Assembly: GCA_947095585.1 (NCBI GenBank)
Contig: OX352761.1
Span: forward strand, 80,355,267-80,419,266
DNA from: Nephrocerus scutellatus
Taxonomy: Eukaryota; Arthropoda; Insecta; Diptera; Pipunculidae
Length of the DNA: 64,000 nucleotides
Direction: 5' to 3'
Part shown: piece after piece, positions 1-11,600 of the stretch
Layout: each line of letters starts with the position of its first letter
Numbering within the stretch: the first letter of the stretch is position 1
Notes under the pieces: model-generated
Database searches by the model: none
Seen by the model: only the letters and a program-made list of their open reading frames with translations
What the model was told of the DNA's origin: nothing
Program-made: the position numbers and the translations under genes

Positions 1-108
1 CGAGGAAAACCACCACCAAAATATGCAACAAAAGGAGTGAAAGAGACAACACGAGTGGCGATCTTTAGCGGATTCCGTGGTGAGGTACCATTTACCGTTT
101 CCACTTAG
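1..108 (+). CDS. possible C-terminal end of an unidentified reading frame, cut by window edge
   Basis: Frame 1 is open from the first base to a TAG at 106-108 and reads as 35 basic and hydrophobic residues beginning RGKPPPKYATKGVKE. An AATAAA hexamer lies at 118-123, ten bases after the stop, so this could be the 3' end of a plus-strand gene upstream of calreticulin. An open stretch of 35 codons occurs by chance fairly often, I do not recognise the peptide, and the poly(A) hexamer is unusually close to the stop. Treat as a weak candidate. Confidence 0.18.
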   Translation, partial: RGKPPPKYATKGVKETTRVAIFSGFRGEVPFTVST

Positions 109-123
109 GCGTAGTAAAATAAA

Positions 124-564
124 ACGCAAATATGTTCTACTAACAAAAAATCGAATTTGTACTCAATAATAATTAATTAAAAAAATGTATCAGTTTTTAC
201 AATGGCAATAGGAATACAACGGTTTTTGTGATAAATATTGAACGAGTAAGTATTCTTTTATTTTTTTAACAATCATTCGCTACGACAGATACTTTTAAAC
301 TTAAAGTGAGTAACCAAAGCTTCGACAATAAATGCGACACGATGAATGAGATGCTTTTAAGCAGCGCTCGGCGGTTAAACCCACAAACTAGGTAATTTCA
401 TTTAAAGTGCTAATGATTTTAATGCACTGAAATGAGAAAGGCGATGTCGCCACAGACTCTGCCGACTCTGCCTATATTTGGTATCAGAACGTTGGGTCGA
501 ACCACCTTTCACATATTAGCATAACAAATCTCACCCAGTTGGAAAGGCATAAAAAGGCATTAAT
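124..564. other. AT-rich intergenic DNA without a recognisable gene
   Basis: No reading frame of interest and no recognised repeat were seen. The right-hand part grades into the degenerate minisatellite that follows. Confidence 0.5.
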
Positions 565-995
565 TCCCACAAACAGAGTCTGCTACACGCTGATAGTTTA
601 ATTTCTAACAAGGTGGTTTAACAGCAATAGGCTTGCCAGTACTTCTTGGCTACACGCTACTATTTTATCTTCCCACTCAGTGGTTCAACAGCGATAGCCT
701 TGCCATTACTACCCTGCTATACGCTACCATTTAAACTTCCCACTTAGTGGTTCAAGTGCGATAGCCTTCCATTACTTCCTTAACTACACGCTACAATTTT
801 AACTTCCCACTTAGTAGTTCTAGATATACATATAGCGTACTATCTACTTCCGTACCTAAACGTTGAGATTTAAATTTGCAAATCAAGAGCGATACCCTTA
901 CTTACCACCTTCGTGGCTACACGCTAATCTTTCAATTTACAACTTAGTGGCTTAAGAACGATAACCTTACCACTAACTATTTCCTTAAGCTATTT
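565..995. repeat. degenerate ~68-bp minisatellite upstream of calreticulin
   Basis: A block of about 67-69 bp recurs with many substitutions. The clearest copies start near 612, 681 and 749. Each carries a 'gtggttcaa-agcgatagccttgccattactt' section followed by 'tacacgctac' and 'aacttcccactta'. More diverged copies continue around 880-970, where the marks 'agcgatacccttac', 'ggctacacgctaa' and 'aacttagtggctt' persist. No coding frame spans it. It is probably an old tandem repeat; a cis-regulatory role is only a possibility. Confidence 0.7.
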
Positions 996-1194
996 TATTT
1001 TGTGAGGAACAAATTCGTCAAACTTTCTCCTACCCAAAGTTAAAACTTTTTTCTCATGTTTGGTACAACCGGATCCAACTATTGTGGCCACTAGTGTGAT
1101 TACACAAGAAATCGAGTTTTCTCTATTTTGTTTTCTCTCGCAATACATGCCTGAATATTCCAGAGAAACTCATAAAACATAGTAACCAACACGT

Positions 1195-1375
1195 CTAGTG
1201 TTTCCTTTGCATTCAATAGTTTAAGAGCGAAGTCCTTGCTTTCTTCTTCACGTTTAACGCTAGAATTCCTTTCAGTTGAATGGTTTAGGAACGAAGTCCT
1301 TGCCTTTATTTACACGCTTACCGATAGAATTCTTCACAGTTGAATGGCTTAAGAGCGAAGTCCTTGCACATTGTA
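1195..1375. repeat. second degenerate ~67-bp tandem repeat block
   Basis: Three copies of a unit containing 'ttaagagcgaagtccttgc' lie near 1210, 1280 and 1346. They are separated by 'acgctt-accgatagaattc-ttcagttgaatgg' sections. The core resembles 'agcgatagccttgcc' of the 565-995 block, so both blocks may derive from one ancestral minisatellite split by other sequence. Confidence 0.6.
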
Positions 1376-1448
1376 CATTATTAAACAAAGAGAAGAAAAG
1401 AGAATAAACGATTGAATTCCATTCCCTAAAAACAAACAAATTCTTTTA

Positions 1449-1702
1449 TCGTAACGACCTAATAGACAAAGAAATCTGGTCACACTGAGAACTACCTAGA
1501 ACTAGGCTGGGAAAACCTCGTTACAATTTTTTCAGCCGATTGATAAACTTGTCTAAGCATTGTTGTTAAAATACCTCACTACGATATATTAATTCATAAC
1601 CATATTTGGATTTATTGTTTTATTGTAACGACTTTTTTTTGGCTTTAGCCAAAAAACCCTGGTCGCATTGAGGATTATCCTGGCTGGAAAAACCTCGCTA
1701 CA
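1449..1702. repeat. pair of related 80-bp sequences with inverted ends
   Basis: 1449-1528 and 1623-1702 align: both start gtaacgac, both have 'ctggtc-ca-tgag' in the middle, and both end 'ctgg-aaaacctcg-taca'. The first copy begins with GTAACGA and ends with TCGTTAC, so the unit is closed by short inverted repeats. This resembles a small foldback or MITE, or fragments of an LTR terminus. It is too short to classify. Confidence 0.45.
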
Positions 1703-2227
1703 GTAATGAATTTATGTATCGTGCGTAAAAAAGCACACAATTTGGTGCAAAACAAATGAATTTTTATTTAAATAATTTAATCACATAACAGTCGTCAAAA
1801 TATGTACTATGTACCAAAAATCTGAATTGTGAACATTAAAGTTTGAATTATACATGTTTTGACATTTCTCTAATTTTTTATTGGAAGTGGCTAAAAATTT
1901 TCTCTGAGATATTTTACGGCGATAAATCCCGTTTCCATCTAAAGTACTCGAAAAGTTTTGGATTACTCATTTTTTGATTAAAATCTAATTCCATTTGCCG
2001 GGCGGCTAAAGAAATTCGCCTAAAATTTAATTCCAATTTCTGTTTTAGACAAAAAAATACATAGTAGTGTTGAGGAAATGTGTAAACATAAAATAATATT
2101 CTAAATATAACCTTACGTCCAGATGGCAGGACTTACACAAAATAAATAAAACCTCGAGTTTTGGTAGTATTCAAAAATAACCATATCTTTTCATTGTGCT
2201 GGTTAATTATGATTGGTTGAGTTTAAC

Positions 2228-2246
2228 CCAATCGGCTCATTCCATC
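2228..2246 (+). promoter_or_regulatory. ERSE-like element (CCAAT-N9-CCA)
   Basis: CCAAT at 2228-2232 is followed after exactly nine bases by CCATC at 2242-2246. The ER stress response element of chaperone promoters is CCAAT-N9-CCACG, so the CCAAT half and the spacing match and the second half matches three of five bases. It lies ~370 bp upstream of the start codon of an ER chaperone gene, where such an element would be expected. A chance match is possible. Confidence 0.3.
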
Positions 2247-2301
2247 TGGCTGAGAAAAAATAGAAACATGGCATATATCAATCTATCATCTTTGTCACAC
2301 A

Positions 2302-2308
2302 CACGTGG
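2302..2308. promoter_or_regulatory. CACGTGG box (ACGTG core, XBP1/bHLH-type site)
   Basis: CACGTGG sits ~300 bp upstream of the calreticulin ATG and ~55 bp downstream of the ERSE-like element. ACGTG-core sites are bound by XBP1/ATF6-type bZIP factors in the unfolded protein response, and CACGTG is also a classical E-box. It is short, so the call rests on context. Confidence 0.28.
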
Positions 2309-2608
2309 TGTCGTAGACTGTTAATCGTCTTTCTCTACCATTCTTCTTGATTCTCGTTATTCGTTTGGGTTGCTACTTGCTAACTTAACTACCCTATTTT
2401 CTCCTAAAATATGAGATGCTGATAAACACAATTTAGAAAAAGAAGTCTATTTTATTTAAGGATCTTTTTGTTCCAAACTTTTATTCGCTGATTGTCTTTT
2501 AAAACATAAGCATCAAAGGGCGGAATTTAGATACATTAATTAAGAAAGTGGTGGAAAATAACATTTAAATCGCGAATTATTTTGACTAAGCAATTATTAT
2601 TCATTGAA

Positions 2609-2699
2609 ATGCAGCGGTGGAATACTCTATTATTTGCTACAATTGCGATTGCTGGTTTGGTTAACTGTGAAGTCTACTACGAAGAAAATTTTAAAGATG
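2609..2699 (+). CDS. Calr: calreticulin exon 1 (signal peptide and first mature residues)
   Basis: It starts at the ATG preceded by 'tcattgaa' and encodes 30 codons plus one base. The first ~20 residues are a signal peptide ([16 protein letters not shown]...) followed by the acidic start of the mature chain. The donor is g|GTTAGT. Intron 1 is short (2700-2811) and ends tttta-g before exon 2. Confidence 0.92.
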
Positions 2700-5600
2700 G
2701 TTAGTACCACCGGTACAATTTAGATTGGATTGGTATTATTTAGCTGCATTCATTTTGTATATAAATATCGTAAAAAAATTGATTCTTTTTAATAACCTTG
2801 TTTTGTTTTAGAATCGTGGAAAGATACGTGGACTTATAGCAAACACCCAGGAAAAGAATTTGGAAAATTTATAAGAAGCTCTGGAAGTTTCTTCAACGAC
2901 GAAGAATTAGATAAAGGTAAGCTCAATATTTTACATTTTATATTAATTTTAGGTTTGAACTATGGTATAGGAAAAAAGCTCTGCTTAGTTACTGTATATG
3001 TGCCTGGTGGATTGTTATTAATTTTATGAAACACATACTCTAAGTTCAAAATCATTTTCTAAGGAACATCCGAAGATTCGATTATAGTGGTAATCTATCT
3101 CTTTGTTTCAAGCCAAACACATCTTAGAATCGAATTAAATACCCTTTCTATTTTGGATAGTAGATATGAAGTCAGCTTCTAGAATACCGATTCGCAATAT
3201 AAAATATTACTCAGAGTTAGGGATTTCACAAATAGCAAACGATCTTTAATTGGAGTGGACGGCGCATTCTTTGTATAATTGTATTTACGACCAATTAAGG
3301 GTATTGTCTTAAGTCGACCCCAAATTCTTTACCGATCCACTAAAGGCATCAAATCGACCAAAGATGTCGGTAGTCCAGTGGTTAGCATTGTTGGCTTCCA
3401 CTCCGATGACAGCTGACGATCGCTGTCCAATTAGGACATTATCTTACCTGCCGTGCGGCGATAAGGCGTAAAAGGTAAGGTAATGTGAGGAGACTCGGGG
3501 TACACCACTTCGCGATAAGGGCTCAGATTACAAGTACACAAGATACATGATGCTGTACATGTAGCACTGATACTTTTCCTTGCATTCACAACGGTTTGAT
3601 TTGTCCCTAATTTTACAAGTTAATCAAATTTTATATAAAAATTTATTTGTTCTTTTGTTTCTTTTACAACTCTCATATTATGTAAATTGATATTTGGAAG
3701 AGAAGAAAAATGATATTTTACTGTCGCTTTGAAATTTCCCAATAATTGGTTCTTTTAGTCGCTCGAAGTGAATATGGCGTTAGGGCGAATAAGGAAAGGT
3801 GACGAAACCGGAGTCACAGAGACATAACTTCGCCGATAGAAGCCTAGATTACAAGTTCACTTATGATGCTGTACATATGATATACACAGTTTACGTATAC
3901 TGCTGTATTCACATGCTTGGTTGAGTTTATAATGTAATCAAGATGTAGAGCCAACAATGTGGTTGACGTGTTTGGCTCTACATCTTCACGGATGTAAATA
4001 TACGCTGCACAAACAACAACTTTCGGTTTATAAAAAAAAATAAAGAAAAATATTCTGTTTTCCAAAGAGCCTTATGACTGTATTTTAACACGATACTGCT
4101 TGGCAAAGTCCTTGCGCACATAGAATGCAACTCCACCTGCTCTTCTACCCATTATATCGTTCCTAAAAAATATAACCGTCTACTTCTACACTCTTATTCG
4201 TATGCGTTGTTTTCAGATGCGACTCCGACACATCAATGAGGTCTTGCGAGGTTTTGTTAAATTCCAATCTTAATTTATCAATATTAGCAGAAATGCTGCG
4301 TGCATTAATATGATTAATTTTGAAGATGTGCCATAGTATGCGTTATTATTACATATAACTATATGGTTCTGGCTTTGGGGTATTCTGGGTCTATGCTCGT
4401 TGTTAGAAGTTGTTAATTAGTTTAAATTCTCGCGTCGGCTTGGTGTTCTGTCGTTCGGTCGGTGCTGAATTATTGGATTTGCTGAAATTTTTAATGACTT
4501 CTCAACGCCCGATTATGTACACGCATATCTCCGGTAACATTACTTTCTATTCAAATTTGAAAGTGATCGGGCCCCGGGTTCGGGTGGCTCCCATACAATT
4601 TTTTTACAAAATTTACCTGATTTTTTTCAAATTTTATACACATGTGTTCGAGTTTCCCAAGGACAACACTTTTAAAAATTTGGAAGTGATACGGGCCCCG
4701 GGTCGATGGCACCCATACAAATTTTAAAAAAAAAAACCCGATTTTCTTCAATTTGTATACACATGTGTATCTCCGACTGACAACACTTTTTGTAAAAATT
4801 TGGTACTGATCGTGCCTCGGGGTCGGGGGGTTTCCATACATTTTTTTAAATGTATCGGGTTTTATTCAAATTTTGTACACATGTGTATCACCGTTTGACA
4901 TTTTTTTAGAAGTGATCCCCGGGGGTCCAATATAATTTTGTTTTTAAATCTAATCGATTTTCTTTAAAATTTATAAACATGTGTATCTCCGATAAGAAAA
5001 TTCACAAGAAAAATTTTAATTTTTATGGGATGTTTTTTTACTCTTTGCGTACGATTCAACAAATAAGAAGTGAACCATACGTGCATAAAACCTCTGAAGC
5101 CGGTATGATGCAGTTTATTTATTAGCAACGAGTGGTCCATCATATATCCACCTTTGAAATATCAAAAAATAAAGTAGCAGGTATTTTAGATACATTAAAG
5201 CAATAAATTTCGCCAGTTAGCTTTAACAATACAAGTCGATTTACCTCTCCTAAAACCAAACTAAGAGTCACTAAAAAATAAGAACTATTTAAAAAGCCCA
5301 ACATTCTAGTTTTTATTCCTCGTTCAAAAATCTTTTACAAATAATGCTTACAAACACGTGAGCAGAGTTTTTTCCGGATTTTATGTAAAATCCGTGGAGT
5401 CATCCACTTTTTTAGACATATCATTATGTTGCTATTTTTAATTACAGTTTTACTGTGAATTGCTACGTAGTTTTGAAGTTTTCTAATGAAAAAATCAAAC
5501 GCAATTGAAGGATTCTGAGCATTGTAGACATCATTCCAAAACTCAAGATTTAATGCTGACCGTAATACAGAATAGTAAATACTTTTATGTACAATTAGCT

Positions 5601-8600
5601 GATTTCCCGGCGTTGCACAGGTTTTTTTAAATTCTCTATATTAACTTCACTTGCCCGTGGCATGCTCGGTTGTCGGTCGGTCGGTCGGTTTGTCGCGGAA
5701 TCTTGCGATCAATTTTTAACCCACTTCCCAAAGCCCGTTTTTATTGAAATTTTGCACATATTTCCGGAGACAACACTTTCTATTAAAGGGCCAAGGGGTG
5801 CCCATATAATGTTTTTTTTAAAATAACCCCAATTTTCGCGAAAGTCTGACAAACGTCCGAGAGTAATAACTAGTCACTGAAAGCTTTTCAATTCGCCGTT
5901 CGGATCCGGCATTAAATTGTAGATCCCCTCGATTTGTGTGCAAAAATATACATGCTCAACGCAAGTGGTTGCGAAAAGGCCTAGGCCTAGCACCGCAATG
6001 GTCTGTCAATTCGTATATTATTATGTAATTAAGCAGCCCTCAATTTCTTATATTTAACCATACATTAAAATTTAAATTTTAATTTATTAATACTATCTAG
6101 AGAACGTCTTGCTTATGTCAACTTTTCCCCTACCCTATCATCATTATTCTCCAGTAAAATTGAAATTCTGTGGCGTACATAAGACAATATTATTTTCTTA
6201 CTATGCACTTTATTTTTGGGGTTAGTTTTATGCATACTAGATATCTGTCAAAGTATAATCTGGTTCTGTAAGATGAAACACATGAAGCACATAATTTGAA
6301 TTTAAAAATACAATAGCCAGGGCGTTGTGTTGCTCATACCAAGATTCACTTATTTTTGCCAACATGTCATGAGTGATCCTGATACTTTTCCCTACGTACA
6401 CATAAAATCCCAACAATTTTTCGTACACCATCTGTACGCAAATTTTTTCATTTACAAAAAAAACGTCCACAACAAAAACTTTGTTTTTCGGGTACAGCCT
6501 TTAATGGGGGGTGAGACAAATCTTGTCTTTGTTTATCCAAAACTGCAACGCACAACCCACGCCGTACAAAAATAGTACGAATAAGAAAATGAACCAGTTT
6601 TTATCTTTGCAACTTATAAAATTATCTTTTAATTTAATTTAATTCAATTTATAAAATGTACAAAAAAACCATTCAATTTTTACGTCAAAAGAAGCAGAAG
6701 TGAACTGTAGCAGCTTCAGAAAAAAAAACAAATCCATAAATTAAATTTTTTTATCTAAATTCTCTAATCGCAGAAATTAATATGGATGTTTTTTTACTGT
6801 AGGAGAAAATCCTCGAAAGAGACTTTTGCCATCAGATGTCAAATTTGAAAATGCTCAGATCATTTTATTCTGAGCACTTAGAGCACGCTCATACTCTGAG
6901 CAAATAAGAAACACGAGCATTTTTCTTGAGAACTCTTTGACTGCTCTGAACTAATTTATGAAAACGCCAAATGACTCGTTTTATTTCCTGGGTTCATTTG
7001 TGAGTTGGTTTCAGTTTAACGTTGCATTTACGAACTGTGCCCGGAGCACGGTTTGATTTTATGTAACTTTGTTTTGTAACCGATAATGTTACTTTGCTAC
7101 CCGTCGGCAATCGGGTACATCGGGCACTCACCTCGTTCACCTCGAAAACTCTGTCACTTTGAAAGCTAACCTATTGGTATGGTTTCGGATACGGTTTGTG
7201 CAATTGGAAAGAGACATTAGTAAACAAAATACATACATATTACTTAAAGATGAAATGGAATGTTCATAATCGATTCGATTTCGATTCATGGTAACTTTGT
7301 GAAATGGCATTAATAATGATTGTGTAAGTCGACGTAATGTATATTGATGCTTGAGAAATGATGTGAAACAGAAATTTTCTGTTTTCGTTTATTATTAGAA
7401 ATAATGACATTATTAATTACCGTGTTAGTGCCGAGTTAAAAATATGGCCATGCAAACTCTTAGTGCTTCCATGAACAGGCAGAATAGATTTTGCAATCAA
7501 AATCCACCACCAAACCAAGAAGCGCAGCCGACGCAGCACACACCGCACACAGTCATTAAAGTACGACGGTATCTGATGCCAATATATGATATTTAAAAAA
7601 ATGTATAACGGCCTTGCGGCCAAACCCGGGGCCCGATCACTATCAAATTTTAGAAAAAGTATTGTTTATTGGGTATACACATGTGTGTAAAATTTGAAAA
7701 AATCGGGTAATTTTTATTTTAAATTTGTATGGGAGCCCCACGAACCCGGGGCCCGATCACTTCTAAATTTTAAAGAAAGTATTGTCACCGGAAATACACA
7801 TGTGTACAAAACAAATCGGGCTTTAGGAAGTGCGTTAAAAATTGACAATTAAAAAAAAATTGTATTTGAACCCCCCGACCTCGGGGCCCGATCGCTTCAA
7901 AAATTTTACAAAAAGTTTTGTCCATCGGAGATACACATGCGTATAAGATTTGAAGAAAATCGGAAACTTTTTTCATAAAATTTGTATGGGTTCCCCCCGA
8001 CCCAGAGGTCCGATCACTATCAAATTTTTTAGTGAAATGGTGATGGTAAGACAGCTCCATGGTGATAGGGTCGATAGGGTAGGTTGAGTTTATAATGTAA
8101 TCAAGATGTAGAGCCAACAATGTGGTTGACGTGTTTGGCTCTACATCTTCACGGATGTAAATATACGCTGCACAAACAACAACTTTCGGTTTATAAAAAA
8201 AAATAAAGAAAAATATTCTGTTTTCCAAAGAGCCTTATGACTGTATTTTAACACGATACTGCTTGGCAAAGTCCTTGCGCACATAGAATGCAACTCCACC
8301 TGCTCTTCTACCCATTATATCGTTCCTAAAAAATATAACCGTCTACTTCTACACTCTTATTCGTATGCGTTGTTTTCAGATGCGACTCCGACACATCAAT
8401 GAGGTCTTGCGAGGTTTTGTTAAATTCCAATCTTAATTTATCAATATTAGCAGAAATGCTGCGTGCATTAATATGATTAATTTTGAAGATGTGCCATAGT
8501 ATGCGTTATTATTACATATAACTATATGGTTCTGGCTTTGGGGTATTCTGGGTCTATGCTCGTTGTTAGAAGTTGTTAATTAGTTTAAATTCTCGCGTCG

Positions 8601-11600
8601 GCTTGGTGTTCTGTCGTTCGGTCGGTGCTGAATTATTGGATTTGCTGAAATTTTTAATGACTTCTCAACGCCCGATTATGTACACGCATATCTCCGGTAA
8701 CATTACTTTCTATTCAAATTTGAAAGTGATCGGGCCCCGGGTTCGGGTGGCTCCCATACAATTTTTTTACAAAATTTACCTGATTTTTTTCAAATTTTAT
8801 ACACATGTGTTCGAGTTTCCCAAGGACAACACTTTTAAAAATTTGGAAGTGATACGGGCCCCGGGTCGATGGCACCCATACAAATTTTAAAAAAAAACAC
8901 CCGATTTTCTTCAAATTGTATACACATGTGTATCTCCGACTGACAACACTTTTTGTAAAAATTTGGTACTGATCGTGCCTCGGGGTCGGGGGGTTTTCAT
9001 ACATTTTTTTAAATGTATCGGGTTTTATTCAAATTTTGTACACATGTGTATCACCGTTTGACATTTTTTTAGAAGTGATCCCCGGGGGTCCAATATAATT
9101 TTGTTTTTAAATCTAATCGATTTTCTTTAAAATTTATAAACATGTGTATCTCCGATAAGAAAATTCACAAGAAAAATTTTAATTTTTATGGGATGTTTTT
9201 TTACTCTTTGCGTACGATTCAACAAATAAGAAGTGAACCATACGTGCATAAAACCTCTGAAGCCGGTATGATGCAGTTTATTTATTAGCAACGAGTGGTC
9301 CATCATATATCCACCTTTGAAATATCAAAAAATAAAGTAGCAGGTATTTTAGATACATTAAAGCAATAAATTTCGCCAGTTAGCTTTAACAATACAAGTC
9401 GATTTACCTCTCCTAAAACCAAACTAAGAGTCACTAAAAAATAAGAACTATTTAAAAAGCCCAACATTCTAGTTTTTATTCCTCGTTCAAAAATCTTTTA
9501 CAAATAATGCTTACAAACACGTGAGCAGAGTTTTTTCCGGATTTTATGTAAAATCCGTGGAGTCATCCACTTTTTTAGACATATCATTATGTTGCTATTT
9601 TTAATTACAGTTTTACTGTGAATTGCTACGTAGTTTTGAAGTTTTCTAATGAAAAAATCAAACGCAATTGAAGGATTCTGAGCATTGTAGACATCATTCC
9701 AAAACTCAAGATTTAATGCTGACCGTAATACAGAATAGTAAATACTTTTATGTACAATTAGCTGATTTCCCGGCGTTGCACAGGTTTTTTTAAATTCTCT
9801 ATATTAACTTCACTTGCCCGTGGCATGCTCGGTTGTCGGTCGGTCGGTCGGTTTGTCGCGGAATCTTGCGATCAATTTTTAACCCACTTCCCAAAGCCCG
9901 TTTTTATTGAAATTTTGCACATATTTCCGGAGACAACACTTTCTATTAAAGGGCCAAGGGGTGCCCATATAATGTTTTTTTTAAAATAACCCCAATTTTC
10001 GCGAAAGTCTGACAAACGTCCGAGAGTAATAACTTGTCACTGAAAGCTTTTCAATTCGCCGTTCGGATCCGGCATTAAATTGTAGATCCCCTCGATTTGT
10101 GTGCAAAAATATACATGCTCAACGCAAGTGGTTGCGAAAAGGCCTAGGCCTAGCACCGCAATGGTCTGTCAATTCGTATATTATTATGTAATTAAGCAGC
10201 CCTCAATTTCTTATATTTAACCATACATTAAAATTTAAATTTTAATTTATTAATACTATCTAGAGAACGTCTTGCTTATGTCAACTTTTCCCCTACCCTA
10301 TCATCATTATTCTCCAGTAAAATTGAAATTCTGTGGCGTACATAAGACAATATTATTTTCTTACTATGCACTTTATTTTTGGGGTTAGTTTTATGCATAC
10401 TAGATATCTGTCAAAGTATAATCTGGTTCTGTAAGATGAAACACATGAAGCACATAATTTGAATTTAAAAATACAATAGCCAGGGCGTTGTGTTGCTCAT
10501 ACCAAGATTCACTTATTTTTGCCAACATGTCATGAGTGATCCTGATACTTTTCCCTACGTACACATAAAATCCCAACAATTTTTCGTACACCATCTGTAC
10601 GCAAATTTTTTCATTTACAAAAAAAACGTCCACAACAAAAACTTTGTTTTTCGGGTACAGCCTTTAATGGGGGGTGAGACAAATCTTGTCTTTGTTTATC
10701 CAAAACTGCAACGCACAACCCACGCCGTACAAAAATAGTACGAATAAGAAAATGAACCAGTTTTTATCTTTGCAACTTATAAAATTATCTTTTAATTTAA
10801 TTTAATTCAATTTATAAAATGTACAAAAAAACCATTCAATTTTTACGTCAAAAGAAGCAGAAGTGAACTGTAGCAGCTTCAGAAAAAAAAACAAATCCAT
10901 AAATTAAATTTTTTTATCTAAATTCTCTAATCGCAGAAATTAATATGGATGTTTTTTTACTGTAGGAGAAAATCCTCGAAAGAGACTTTTGCCATCAGAT
11001 GTCAAATTTGAAAATGCTCAGATCATTTTATTCTGAGCACTTAGAGCACGCTCATACTCTGAGCAAATAAGAAACACGAGCATTTTTCTTGAGAACTCTT
11101 TGACTGCTCTGAACTAATTTATGAAAACGCCAAATGACTCGTTTTATTTCCTGGGTTCATTTGTGAGTTGGTTTCAGTTTAACGTTGCATTTACGAACTG
11201 TGCCCGGAGCACGGTTTGATTTTATGTAACTTTGTTTTGTAACCGATAATGTTACTTTGCTACCCGTCGGCAATCGGGTACATCGGGCACTCACCTCGTT
11301 CACCTCGAAAACTCTGTCACTTTGAAAGCTAACCTATTGGTATGGTTTCGGATACGGTTTGTGCAATTGGAAAGAGACATTAGTAAACAAAATACATACA
11401 TATTACTTAAAGATGAAATGGAATGTTCATAATCGATTCGATTTCGATTCATGGTAACTTTGTGAAATGGCATTAATAATGATTGTGTAAGTCGACGTAA
11501 TGTATATTGATGCTTGAGAAATGATGTGAAACAGAAATTTTCTGTTTTCGTTTATTATTAGAAATAATGACATTATTAATTACCGTGTTAGTGCCGAGTT

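Larger units (their letters stand above)
1703..2608 (+). promoter_or_regulatory. calreticulin upstream region and 5' UTR
   Basis: This stretch has no gene of its own and leads directly into the calreticulin start codon at 2609. The last ~400 bases hold a near-ERSE (2228-2246), an AT-rich 'catatatc' (about 2273-2280) that could serve as a TATA-like box, a CACGTGG (2302-2308) and a pyrimidine-rich stretch (2325-2400). No transcription start can be fixed from sequence alone, and an unseen 5' UTR intron is possible. Confidence 0.4.
3919..8081. repeat. macrosatellite unit 1 (4163 bp)
   Basis: First full unit. Its private marks include 'aataactagtcac' (~5868), where the other units read 'aacttgtcac', and 'tgtatttgaacc' (~7861), where they read 'tgtatgggaacc'. 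It shares 'ttattgggtatac' and 'gtgtgtaaaattt' (~7671-7690) with unit 5 but not with units 2-4. Confidence 0.9.

Noticed and set aside
3364..3440. Functional tRNA gene
   Set aside because: Only an A-box-like start is present; no cloverleaf, anticodon arm or B box could be drawn.
4410..4841. Small overlapping frames on both strands recurring in each macrosatellite unit
   Set aside because: They lie in the ~100-bp sub-repeats of the DINE-like element, recur only because the unit is duplicated, and have low-complexity translations.
7417..7623. 68-69-codon frame (MAARPLYIF...) present in each unit
   Set aside because: It begins in the 'cggccttgcggcc' part of the DINE-like element and runs through its interior; no family recognised, and it is explained by repetition.
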